Made by a program: the position numbers and the translations under genes. The notes under the pieces were generated by a model. It did not search any database. It was not told the DNA's origin and was given only the letters and a program-made list of their open reading frames with translations. Below are positions 52,369 through 64,000 of a DNA stretch of 64,000 nucleotides, piece after piece. The DNA lies in the NCBI RefSeq assembly GCF_029227915.1, contig NC_079883.1, positions 7,254,001-7,318,000 of the forward strand, given 5' to 3'. How positions within the stretch are numbered: position 1 is the stretch's first letter; each line of letters begins with the position of its first letter. Source of the stretch: Hydractinia symbiolongicarpus (taxonomy: Eukaryota; Cnidaria; Hydrozoa; Anthoathecata; Hydractiniidae).

Positions 52369-52581
52369 AAGAGCCATTTTCAGATGATGATCTGAGTTTT
52401 CAGCAACTTTGTAATTTGCATGAATATATTTTGTAATAGCTTGGCGAGATGAACCACCGCGTTCCTTTAGGGTAGCGATAGCAGCCTTGATCATGTCCAC
52501 ATATTTAGGGTGATCAGCTGTCTTCTTTGCAGCAGGTTTCTTCTTGGGTGCGATTTTCTTTGGAGAAGCTGCTTCACTCAT
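52369..52581 (-). CDS. H1: Linker histone H1, first 71 codons, inverted
   Basis: Starts at ATG 52579-52581 (MSEAASPKK) and enters the gap after Leu71, inside the winged-helix domain. The sequence equals other copies as far as it goes. Confidence 0.95.
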
Positions 52582-53159
52582 TTTTAATGTTTTCTTACAA
52601 CAATCCAACGATAAACGATGCTTGTTATCACAGTAGAAGTATACTAAACATTACCGTGTAAATGAGATATAATTTAAGACGGTGCGAAGTATGCGGACGT
52701 AAAAGTACCACTCCCGGGAATTGATTTGGCGCGAAAACAGAAATGTGTGTTTCTGTACATCGTATAATGTCCGTTTTGGGTGCCGCGACTATGCGAAAGC
52801 ATGTTAATTTTTATTTGTAGTACGACGCAATAGTCTGCAAGAGAAGCTGCTGGAGTTTGAGGTCTTCAGCATTACATCTAGTCTGTTAATTTGGGCTTCT
52901 TCCGCGCTCGTGTTAGGATTTTCATAAAGCGTTCTTTGGTTTGCGTTGCGTATGTCGGCCTACATCATCGACACGGCCTGTTTCCGGCTATTAGGAGCAA
53001 TTCATATATTGGCACTGCGTTTCGACTTTTTTATTAGACCACAGTAAAAAAATTCACTCACAGAAGTCCCTTTCTTTCATGGCTACAAACACGAAGAATT
53101 CTGTCGTAAGTAAAACGAATGCGCAAGCCAAAATGACGATGGGGCGAAGTCATAAGCAT

Positions 53160-53232
53160 GGCCCTGTGGCCCAATGGATAAGGCATCTGACTACGAATCA
53201 GGGGATTCCAGGTTCGACTCCTGGCAGGGTCG
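53160..53232 (+). tRNA. tRNA-Arg: tRNA-Arg(ACG), unit I1
   Basis: Intact 73-nt copy on the plus strand, undisturbed by the indels of this unit. Confidence 0.96.
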
Positions 53233-53554
53233 CACTGTCGCATTTCGGCTGCATGGTCTACTGTGTAACGCGCGCGCACGTTCTGGCGTAATGCGTTGAT
53301 AAACGGAATGTACGCAGACATATTGGAAAGTAATATCACGCACTTAGTATCGTCGCCTTTGTTAGCATTCATGTAAGTTACCATCCACTCGCTACAGTCG
53401 CTCTCCATCCTACGGCTAAATCAACAGCCGTGATTTTTACTATGTCGCCGTCCATCCGTACGCGGTGACAGTTGTAAGCTTTACAGTAACGTGACATGCT
53501 CCACAAGCAGTTACGGTGTGTGGACGATGCCTATCATGGCAACGCTTGTTCTTT

Positions 53555-53740
53555 ATCGCTTCTCGGCCTAATGGCTAAGATCAAGTGTAGTATCTGTTCT
53601 TATCAGTTTAATATCTGGTAGGCCATTCTCTGAATGGTCAGTATATTAATCTGATTTTTGGCCTTGGGTCATGGAGGTGGATTCATTCACGCCGTGACCA
53701 CGGGTTGCCTTGGTGTTGCACTATTACCGATGGCGGCCCA
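53555..53740 (+). ncRNA. U2: U2 snRNA, unit I1
   Basis: Complete copy now on the plus strand, starting ATCGCTTCTCGG. Confidence 0.97.
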
Positions 53741-53931
53741 CATAAGCAATAAAAGAATAATAGCAGTCCTCTTTCCGACGGCACTCTGCATAGTCTACGG
53801 CGGGAACAAAACGCGTACACTGGGGGAGAATACAGCCTATGCCCCGCGACACGGCAGTTTATAACACACTCAAGCCACAAGCATTAACAAACTTTGAAGG
53901 GTACCCTCATGCTACGGTGCAGTTCCAACTC

Positions 53932-54096
53932 ATACTTACCTGACGGGGAAGTAAAGACTGATCAATGAGGGTTTTCTTCCAGAGTGAGGCTCTTGCATTG
54001 CACTACGCTTGGGCTGACCTCTGCGATTACTGCAAACGTCAGTAACTCGACCGTACAATTTCTGGTAGTGGGGGCCTGCGTCCGCGCTCGCCCCCT
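53932..54096 (+). ncRNA. U1: U1 snRNA, unit I1
   Basis: Complete copy starting ATACTTACCTG, with CCACAAGCATTAAC upstream at 53875-53888. Confidence 0.97.
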
Positions 54097-54423
54097 CCTT
54101 AAGTCAAAATGAATGAGCTTAGAAAAGTTGCGCGGCCAAATGTCGGTGGTGACTTAAACGCTAAGGTAAAACCTCGCTTGGCTGTTACGAAACGTGATTG
54201 CGATATAAGTCCTCGGAAGGCGGCGGAATTTTATTTTATTTGCCATTCCGTCAGGGTTATTGGATGATCGGCAATAGATCGAGTTTGTATGCATTTGAAA
54301 GCTCTTTTTTCTCGTACTATCACCTGAAAATGTCGTAGGAAAATGTCATAGGAAACACTTTCAACAACCGCCACGTTCCTTAATTGTTATAACAAGAAAT
54401 ATATCACAGCAAATGAAAATGAA

Positions 54424-54543
54424 AAGCCTACGACACCGGGAGTTCCCAGGCGGTCCCCCATCCAAGTACTATCCCGGCCCGACGATGCTTAACTTCCGTG
54501 ATCAGACGAGAACGGGTGTGTTCATCGTGGTATGGCCGTAGAC
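54424..54543 (-). rRNA. 5S rRNA: 5S ribosomal RNA, unit I1
   Basis: Full copy on the minus strand. Confidence 0.98.
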
Positions 54544-54740
54544 ATTAGTAGGTGCAAATACGTGCAATTTATTTTGACGTTGTGATCAAATTTTTTTATT
54601 TAATTTCTTTGAGTTACTTAGGACAAGGCGTATGCATGGATTATCTATTAGACTTTAAGGTTATAGTTTTGTGAAAAAAACAATGTTTTTTTAAAGATGT
54701 GTGGCTATAAAAATAGCCGTTGTTTTCTGAGTGTAGCGGT

Positions 54741-55120
54741 TTACTTCTTCTGTCCTTTGTCGTTCTTCTTTGGGAGTAAGACAGCTTGAATGTTTGGCAA
54801 AACACCACCAGCTGCAATGGTTACACCGCTCAAAAGTTTGTTTAATTCTTCATCATTACGAACAGCCAATTGTAAATGTCTTGGAATAATCCTAGCTTTT
54901 TGTTGTCTCTTGCTGCGTTACCAGCCAACTCCAATATCTCAGCAGATAAATATTCCAAGACGGCTGCTAAGTAAACTGGTGCTCCAGATCCAATTCGGTT
55001 AGCATAGTGCCCTCTACGAAGGAATCTATGCACTCTACCGACTGGAAATTGAAGTCCAGCTCTTGAGGATCTTGTCTTGGCTTTAGCCTTAGCTTTTCCA
55101 CCTTTTCCACGTCCAGACAT
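54741..55120 (-). pseudogene. H2A: Histone H2A with one-base deletion
   Basis: One A is missing from the A6 run that encodes NKKA (plus strand T5 at 54897-54901). The frame shifts after Lys75 and ends after 92 residues instead of 126. The rest of the gene, including the original stop (54741-54743) and stem-loop (54703-54718), is intact. The unit has several other homopolymer indels, so this is more likely a consensus error than a mutated gene. Confidence 0.88.
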
Positions 55121-55405
55121 AACTGCGATTTGATTTGTAAGTTAATACAAAAACGTACGAATATTTAACGTAAGTGTTAACGAAATAAACTTTACTCGTT
55201 TTTTCATCATAAAAATAGGATCGAAATCATGTTTTTTTAACCAATCATAATTAAGTATTAAACAAAAGATTTTTTTTTTAACCAATTAAATTGCGTATTC
55301 GGCGTTTTCGGATCGAATTCGATCCGATTTTTTTACTTATAAACAAAAAGTTTTGACTTGCAGTTTAATGCTTATTTACAAGTTAAGTAGCAAAAATTTT
55401 TAACC

Positions 55406-55810
55406 ATGTCTGACGCAGCAGCTAAAGGAGGAAAACAGGCACCTAAAGTAGCCAAGAAAGGTGAAAAAAGAGCCGGCAAAAAAGGAGGAAAGATTGGTGG
55501 AACTGGTGAAAAGAAACGCAAGAGAAAGAGAAAGGAAAGTTATGCTATTTACATCTACAATGTTTTGAAACAAGTTCACCCAGATGTCGGAGTTTCAAGC
55601 AAAGCTATGAGCATCATGAACTCATTTGTCAACGACATCTTTGAGCGCATTGCTTCCGAAGCTTCGCGTTTGGCTCTTCAAAACAAAAAGTCGACCATCT
55701 CTTCTCGTGAAATTCAAACCGCAGTACGTCTTCTCTTGCCTGGAGAACTTGCAAAACACGCAGTCAGTGAAGGAACAAAAGCCGTCACAAAATACACAAG
55801 CAGCAAGTAA
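55406..55810 (+). CDS. H2B: Histone H2B, unit I1
   Basis: 134 residues, same protein as unit 1 and free of indels. Its upstream spacer has an extra T near 55299, beside the 20-bp palindrome. Confidence 0.99.
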   Translation: MSDAAAKGGKQAPKVAKKGEKRAGKKGGKIGGTGEKKRKRKRKESYAIYIYNVLKQVHPDVGVSSKAMSIMNSFVNDIFERIASEASRLALQNKKSTISSREIQTAVRLLLPGELAKHAVSEGTKAVTKYTSSK

Positions 55811-56272
55811 ACCAACGTCTACCAAACACAAACGGTCTTTTTTAAGACCACACATCTTTAAAAAAACATTTACTTGGCGTCACTACAAGTTAACCGAAGT
55901 TAATAAAACTTCTAAATAATGTGCTTAAGAACACTAGCCTACATTTAAAATACTTCCCCATGTGTGTGTGGATTAGCTTCACTTTTCATACGTATTATTA
56001 GCTGTACTTGCAGAAAAGACAAGTACATTGATCCATGTTATTGCTTACATTTAACTTAACCCAGCTTTTCACGGAAACACTCCCAGGCAAATTAACCCTA
56101 CAAAGTATTTCTAAATTTTTTTTTGTGTCATATATGACATAGTATCGTATAGCAATAAATGTAACTGTGACAAGACTTTACACATTGTGTAATTTGGAAG
56201 CGTGCACAAAGTAATGTTTTTAAAAGATTTGTGGCTATAAAAATAGCCGTTTTTGTTGAGCAATGACAACGC

Positions 56273-56629
<357 letters not shown>

Positions 56630-57107
56630 TTAACAGAATTCAGACAGCTTTAAAAAGAGGCCATAAAATTACCTACTGCTCGTGGAAACACCCTAATTAA
56701 CCAATAGAGTTGCGTCATTACAAAATGTTCCGAACATTTTGTACATTTTTTTAAGTAAAACTGTAGTTTTTTTAAAAATTCGTGGTCTTAATGTTTCAGT
56801 AAGGCAATAAATTTGGCATCGTTGGAATTCGCCAAACCTTCTGCTACTTACTAAAAAAAAAAAAAGTCAAAAGCTTTTGTGTATCAGAAGATACAGCCGT
56901 TTTCCCGTAGCCAAAAAACACAGATTTTATAAAAATGTTAAAGTAATGAGCGTAATGTCATTATGCAGCCAATCAGAAATTACTTTCTTAGCACCAATCA
57001 AATGGTTTGTTTTGAACCTTAGCTGTCAATCAATATGAGAAATAAAACTTTGGCGCGATAGTGCATTTTAGACCGTCTTGTGTATCCGTACTACATCGAC
57101 TTCTTAA

Positions 57108-57554
<447 letters not shown>

Positions 57555-57884
57555 TAGCCACACATCCATAAAAAATATTACGGCTAGCTTTTTATATCAA
57601 ACTTTGTCCTGCTTTCTGTTTAAATTTTATGCTACATAAAAATTTTATGCTACATAAAGTTTGACAATGTTAAAAATATGAAGGGCAAGAAAAGTAAAAG
57701 CAAGAAAATAAGAAATTTAAAAACGAAAATACTTAAACTTAGGGAATCTAATCTTAAATTTACTCTTTTTTAACTGTTTAAGTGACTTAAACAAGTTTAA
57801 CTTTGTACCAAGATAATGTTTTTTTTGTAAATGTGTGGCTATAAAAATAGCCGTTTGTTAATGTAATAGCCAGATACACACAAA

Positions 57885-58436
57885 TTATTTTTTTGCGGTC
57901 TTCTTTGCTGCCTTTTTGGGAGTCTTTTTGACCTTCTTTGCTGCAGGTTTTTTAGCAACAGGCTTCTTTGTGGGTTTCTTAGCTGCTGGTTTCTTAGCCG
58001 AGGCTTTCTTTGTGGCAGGCTTCTTTGCTGCTTTCTTTGGCGTGCTCTTCTTTGCTGGCTTCTTTTTTGGTGTACTTTTCTTTGCAGTAGGCTTCTTTGC
58101 CGTTGGCTTTTTTGCTGCGGCCTTTTTCTTAGGTTTTTCTTTTTTTACCTGACCTAGCTTGAATGATCCAGAAGCACCAGTGCCTTTAGTTTGAATCAAA
58201 TCGCCTGATGTTACTCCTCGTTTAAGAGCCATTTTCAGATGATGATCTGAGTTTTCAGCAACTTTGTAATTTGCATGAATATATTTTGTAATAGCTTGGC
58301 GAGATGAACCACCGCGTTCCTTTAGGGTAGCGATAGCAGCCTTGATCATGTCCACATATTTAGGGTGATCAGCTGTCTTCTTTGCAGCAGGTTTCTTCTT
58401 GGGTGCGATTTTCTTTGGAGAAGCTGCTTCACTCAT
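57885..58436 (-). CDS. H1: Linker histone H1, unit I2
   Basis: 183 residues, same protein as the forward copies. The start chosen is ATG 58434-58436, not the in-frame ATG at 58461-58463. Confidence 0.98.
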   Translation of the reverse strand: MSEAASPKKIAPKKKPAAKKTADHPKYVDMIKAAIATLKERGGSSRQAITKYIHANYKVAENSDHHLKMALKRGVTSGDLIQTKGTGASGSFKLGQVKKEKPKKKAAAKKPTAKKPTAKKSTPKKKPAKKSTPKKAAKKPATKKASAKKPAAKKPTKKPVAKKPAAKKVKKTPKKAAKKTAKK

Positions 58437-59015
58437 TTTTAATGTTTTCTTACAACAATCCAACGATAAACGATGCTTGTTATCACAGTAGAAGTATACT
58501 AAACATTACCGTGTAAATGAGATATAATTTAAGACGGTGCGAAGTATGCGGACGTAAAAGTACCACTCCCGGGAATTGATTTGGCGCGAAAACAGAAATG
58601 TGTGTTTCTGTACATCGTATAATGTCCGTTTTGGGTGCCGCGACTATGCGAAAGCATGTTAATTTTTATTTGTAGTACGACGCAATAGTCTGCAAGAGAA
58701 GCTGCTGGAGTTTGAGGTCTTCAGCATTACATCTAGTCTGTTAATTTGGGCTTCTTCCGCGCTCGTGTTAGGATTTTCATAAAGCGTTCTTTGGTTTGCG
58801 TTGCGTATGTCGGCCTACATCATCGACACGGCCTGTTTCCGGCTATTAGGAGCAATTCATATATTGGGCACTGCGTTTCGACTTTTTTATTAGACCACAG
58901 TAAAAAAATTCACTCACAGAAGTCCCTTTCTTTCATGGCTACAAACACGAAGAATTCTGTCGTAAGTAAAACGAATGCGCAAGCCAAAATGACGATGGGG
59001 CGAAGTCATAAGCAT

Positions 59016-59088
59016 GGCCCTGTGGCCCAATGGATAAGGCATCTGACTACGAATCAGGGGATTCCAGGTTCGACTCCTGGCAGGGTCG
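59016..59088 (+). tRNA. tRNA-Arg: tRNA-Arg(ACG), unit I2
   Basis: Intact 73-nt copy on the plus strand. Confidence 0.96.
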
Positions 59089-59410
59089 CACTGTCGCATT
59101 TCGGCTGCATGGTCTACTGTGTAACGCGCGCGCACGTTCTGGCGTAATGCGTTGATAAACGGAATGTACGCAGACATATTGGAAAGTAATATCACGCACT
59201 TAGTATCGTCGCCTTTGTTAGCATTCATGTAAGTTACCATCCACTCGCTACAGTCGCTCTCCATCCTACGGCTAAATCAACAGCCGTGATTTTTACTATG
59301 TCGCCGTCCATCCGTACGCGGTGACAGTTGTAAGCTTTACAGTAACGTGACATGCTCCACAAGCAGTTACGGTGTGTGGACGATGCCTATCATGGCAACG
59401 CTTGTTCTTT

Positions 59411-59596
59411 ATCGCTTCTCGGCCTAATGGCTAAGATCAAGTGTAGTATCTGTTCTTATCAGTTTAATATCTGGTAGGCCATTCTCTGAATGGTCAGTAT
59501 ATTAATCTGATTTTTGGCCTTGGGTCATGGAGGTGGATTCATTCACGCCGTGACCACGGGTTGCCTTGGTGTTGCACTATTACCGATGGCGGCCCA
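59411..59596 (+). ncRNA. U2: U2 snRNA, unit I2
   Basis: Complete copy on the plus strand. Confidence 0.97.
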
Positions 59597-59787
59597 CATA
59601 AGCAATAAAAGAATAATAGCAGTCCTCTTTCCGACGGCACTCTGCATAGTCTACGGCGGGAACAAAACGCGTACACTGGGGGAGAATACAGCCTATGCCC
59701 CGCGACACGGCAGTTTATAACACACTCAAGCCACAAGCATTAACAAACTTTGAAGGGTACCCTCATGCTACGGTGCAGTTCCAACTC

Positions 59788-59952
59788 ATACTTACCTGAC
59801 GGGGAAGTAAAGACTGATCAATGAGGGTTTTCTTCCAGAGTGAGGCTCTTGCATTGCACTACGCTTGGGCTGACCTCTGCGATTACTGCAAACGTCAGTA
59901 ACTCGACCGTACAATTTCTGGTAGTGGGGGCCTGCGTCCGCGCTCGCCCCCT
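59788..59952 (+). ncRNA. U1: U1 snRNA, unit I2
   Basis: Complete copy on the plus strand. Confidence 0.97.
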
Positions 59953-60279
59953 CCTTAAGTCAAAATGAATGAGCTTAGAAAAGTTGCGCGGCCAAATGTC
60001 GGTGGTGACTTAAACGCTAAGGTAAAACCTCGCTTGGCTGTTACGAAACGTGATTGCGATATAAGTCCTCGGAAGGCGGCGGAATTTTATTTTATTTGCC
60101 ATTCCGTCAGGGTTATTGGATGATCGGCAATAGATCGAGTTTGTATGCATTTGAAAGCTCTTTTTTCTCGTACTATCACCTGAAAATGTCGTAGGAAAAT
60201 GTCATAGGAAACACTTTCAACAACCGCCACGTTCCTTAATTGTTATAACAAGAAATATATCACAGCAAATGAAAATGAA

Positions 60280-60399
60280 AAGCCTACGACACCGGGAGTT
60301 CCCAGGCGGTCCCCCATCCAAGTACTATCCCGGCCCGACGATGCTTAACTTCCGTGATCAGACGAGAACGGGTGTGTTCATCGTGGTATGGCCGTAGAC
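60280..60399 (-). rRNA. 5S rRNA: 5S ribosomal RNA, unit I2
   Basis: Full 120-nt copy on the minus strand. Confidence 0.98.
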
Positions 60400-60596
60400 A
60401 TTAGTAGGTGCAAATACGTGCAATTTATTTTGACGTTGTGATCAAATTTTTTTATTTAATTTCTTTGAGTTACTTAGGACAAGGCGTATGCATGGATTAT
60501 CTATTAGACTTTAAGGTTATAGTTTTGTGAAAAAAACAATGTTTTTTTAAAGATGTGTGGCTATAAAAATAGCCGTTGTTTTCTGAGTGTAGCGGT

Positions 60597-60977
60597 TTAC
60601 TTCTTCTGTCCTTTGTCGTTCTTCTTTGGGAGTAAGACAGCTTGAATGTTTGGCAAAACACCACCAGCTGCAATGGTTACACCGCTCAAAAGTTTGTTTA
60701 ATTCTTCATCATTACGAACAGCCAATTGTAAATGTCTTGGAATAATCCTAGCTTTTTTGTTGTCTCTTGCTGCGTTACCAGCCAACTCCAATATCTCAGC
60801 AGATAAATATTCCAAGACGGCTGCTAAGTAAACTGGTGCTCCAGATCCAATTCGGTTAGCATAGTGCCCTCTACGAAGGAATCTATGCACTCTACCGACT
60901 GGAAATTGAAGTCCAGCTCTTGAGGATCTTGTCTTGGCTTTAGCCTTAGCTTTTCCACCTTTTCCACGTCCAGACAT
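60597..60977 (-). CDS. H2A: Histone H2A, unit I2
   Basis: 126 residues, intact, with the A6 run restored relative to unit I1. Confidence 0.99.
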   Translation of the reverse strand: MSGRGKGGKAKAKAKTRSSRAGLQFPVGRVHRFLRRGHYANRIGSGAPVYLAAVLEYLSAEILELAGNAARDNKKARIIPRHLQLAVRNDEELNKLLSGVTIAAGGVLPNIQAVLLPKKNDKGQKK

Positions 60978-61261
60978 AACTGCGATTTGATTTGTAAGTT
61001 AATACAAAAACGTACGAATATTTAACGTAAGTGTTAACGAAATAAACTTTACTCGTTTTTTCATCATAAAAATAGGATCGAAATCATGTTTTTTTAACCA
61101 ATCATAATTAAGTATTAAACAAAAGATTTTTTTTTTAACCAATTAAATTGCGTATCGGCGTTTTCGGATCGAATTCGATCCGATTTTTTTACTTATAAAC
61201 AAAAAGTTTTGACTTGCAGTTTAATGCTTATTTACAAGTTAAGTAGCAAAAATTTTTAACC

Positions 61262-61666
61262 ATGTCTGACGCAGCAGCTAAAGGAGGAAAACAGGCACCT
61301 AAAGTAGCCAAGAAAGGTGAAAAAAGAGCCGGCAAAAAAGGAGGAAAGATTGGTGGAACTGGTGAAAAGAAACGCAAGAGAAAGAGAAAGGAAAGTTATG
61401 CTATTTACATCTACAATGTTTTGAAACAAGTTCACCCAGATGTCGGAGTTTCAAGCAAAGCTATGAGCATCATGAACTCATTTGTCAACGACATCTTTGA
61501 GCGCATTGCTTCCGAAGCTTCGCGTTTGGCTCTTCAAAACAAAAAGTCGACCATCTCTTCTCGTGAAATTCAAACCGCAGTACGTCTTCTCTTGCCTGGA
61601 GAACTTGCAAAACACGCAGTCAGTGAAGGAACAAAAGCCGTCACAAAATACACAAGCAGCAAGTAA
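61262..61666 (+). CDS. H2B: Histone H2B, unit I2
   Basis: 134 residues, same protein as unit 1. Confidence 0.99.
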   Translation: MSDAAAKGGKQAPKVAKKGEKRAGKKGGKIGGTGEKKRKRKRKESYAIYIYNVLKQVHPDVGVSSKAMSIMNSFVNDIFERIASEASRLALQNKKSTISSREIQTAVRLLLPGELAKHAVSEGTKAVTKYTSSK

Positions 61667-62126
61667 ACCAACGTCTACCAAACACAAACGGTCTTTTTTA
61701 AGACCACACATCTTTAAAAAAACATTTACTTGGCGTCACTACAAGTTAACCGAAGTTAATAAAACTTCTAAATAATGTGCTTAAGAACACTAGCCTACAT
61801 TTAAAATACTTCCCCATGTGTGTGTGGATTAGCTTCACTTTTCATACGTATTATTAGCTGTACTTGCAGAAAAGACAAGTACATTGATCCATGTTATTGC
61901 TTACATTTAACTTAACCCAGCTTTTCACGGAAACACTCCCAGGCAAATTAACCCTACAAAGTATTTCTAAATTTTTTTTGTGTCATATATGACATAGTAT
62001 CGTATAGCAATAAATGTAACTGTGACAAGACTTTACACATTGTGTAATTTGGAAGCGTGCACAAAGTAATGTTTTAAAAGATTTGTGGCTATAAAAATAG
62101 CCGTTTTTGTTGAGCAATGACAACGC

Positions 62127-62483
<357 letters not shown>

Positions 62484-62961
62484 TTAACAGAATTCAGACA
62501 GCTTTAAAAAGAGGCCATAAAATTACCTACTGCTCGTGGAAACACCCTAATTAACCAATAGAGTTGCGTCATTACAAAATGTTCCGAACATTTTGTACAT
62601 TTTTTTAAGTAAAACTGTAGTTTTTTTAAAAATTCGTGGTCTTAATGTTTCAGTAAGGCAATAAATTTGGCATCGTTGGAATTCGCCAAACCTTCTGCTA
62701 CTTACTAAAAAAAAAAAAAGTCAAAAGCTTTTGTGTATCAGAAGATACAGCCGTTTTCCCGTAGCCAAAAAACACAGATTTTATAAAAATGTTAAAGTAA
62801 TGAGCGTAATGTCATTATGCAGCCAATCAGAAATTACTTTCTTAGCACCAATCAAATGGTTTGTTTTGAACCTTAGCTGTCAATCAATATGAGAAATAAA
62901 ACTTTGGCGCGATAGTGCATTTTAGACCGTCTTGTGTATCCGTACTACATCGACTTCTTAA

Positions 62962-63375
<414 letters not shown>

Positions 63376-63736
63376 GCATCTTACCAAACAAAAAACGGCT
63401 ATTTTTATAGCCACACATCCATAAAAAATATTACGGCTAGCTTTTTATATCAAACTTTGTCCTGCTTTCTGTTTAAATTTTATGCTACATAAAAATTTTA
63501 TGCTACATAAAGTTTGACAATGTTAAAAATATGAAGGGCAAGAAAAGTAAAAGCAAGAAAATAAGAAATTTAAAAACGAAAATACTTAAACTTAGGGAAT
63601 CTAATCTTAAATTTACTCTTTTTTAACTGTTTAAGTGACTTAAACAAGTTTAACTTTGTACCAAGATAATGTTTTTTTGTAAATGTGTGGCTATAAAAAT
63701 AGCCGTTTGTTAATGTAATAGCCAGATACACACAAA

Positions 63737-64000
63737 TTATTTTTTTGCGGTCTTCTTTGCTGCCTTTTTGGGAGTCTTTTTGACCTTCTTTGCTGCAGGT
63801 TTTTTAGCAACAGGCTTCTTTGTGGGTTTCTTAGCTGCTGGTTTCTTAGCCGAGGCTTTCTTTGTGGCAGGCTTCTTTGCTGCTTTCTTTGGCGTGCTCT
63901 TCTTTGCTGGCTTCTTTTTTGGTGTACTTTTCTTTGCAGTAGGCTTCTTTGCCGTTGGCTTTTTTGCTGCGGCCTTTTTCTTAGGTTTTTCTTTTTTTAC
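63737..64000 (-). CDS. H1: Linker histone H1, last 87 codons, inverted
   Basis: The Lys-rich tail (Val97 to Lys183) and stop (63737-63739) are present. The winged-helix part lies beyond the window edge, so the inverted array continues to the right. Confidence 0.96.
   Translation of the reverse strand, partial: VKKEKPKKKAAAKKPTAKKPTAKKSTPKKKPAKKSTPKKAAKKPATKKASAKKPAAKKPTKKPVAKKPAAKKVKKTPKKAAKKTAKK

Noticed and set aside
51499-52608. 369-residue minus-strand ORF across gap 2
   Set aside because: It joins an H1 start to spacer and antisense tRNA sequence through 500 N.

Overview
This window is part of a tandem array from the nuclear genome of an animal. The repeat unit is 5,852 bp and carries nine genes: five intronless histone genes (H3, H4, H2B, H2A, H1), one 5S rRNA, one U1 snRNA, one U2 snRNA and one tRNA-Arg(ACG). 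A metazoan source is supported by H3.2-type H3, replication-type histone genes ending in a 16-nt 3' stem-loop, CCAAT and E2F-like promoter motifs, U1 and U2 snRNAs, and a 5S rRNA of metazoan type. Coding and spacer DNA are AT-rich. The sequence does not let me name the phylum; an AT-rich invertebrate is the safest statement.

Order in one forward unit: H1 tail / H3(-) / H4(+) / H2B(-) / H2A(+) / 5S(+) / U1(-) / U2(-) / tRNA-Arg(-) / H1(+). H3 and H4 are divergent from a 526-bp spacer and H2B and H2A from a 284-bp spacer. H4 and H2B converge. The unit therefore mixes Pol II histone genes, Pol II snRNA genes and Pol III 5S and tRNA genes. All products are small, abundant housekeeping components of chromatin, splicing and translation.

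Layout: bases 1-50 are the end of an upstream H1. Units 1 to 3 run to a 500-N gap (17407-17906) that cuts the third H1. Unit 4 is only its U1-U2-tRNA-H1 part. Units 5 and 6 are complete. Unit 7 (31677-35205) is a 3,529-bp deleted unit that has lost H4, H2B and most of H3 and H2A. Units 8 and 9 are complete, and unit 10 runs into a second 500-N gap (51869-52368). After that gap the array continues in the OPPOSITE orientation: one unit rich in homopolymer indels (52369-57884), one clean 5,852-bp unit (57885-63736), and the start of another (63737-64000). Apart from the error-rich unit and the deleted unit, copies are equal in length and encode identical proteins, with one substitution (H3 I130V at 12137). 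This indicates very recent homogenisation.

The points most worth a second look are: the nine-gene, three-class composite unit; the orientation switch hidden by a gap; the microhomology-scarred deleted unit; an atypical histone stem-loop followed by a lineage-specific A-run/CATT element, which predicts the 5' sequence of this animal's U7 snRNA; a shared upstream element of U1 and U2; a fossil H2B-type 3' end inside the H3-H4 promoter spacer; and a tRNA gene without a nearby Pol III terminator whose downstream DNA folds like an Sm-class RNA.
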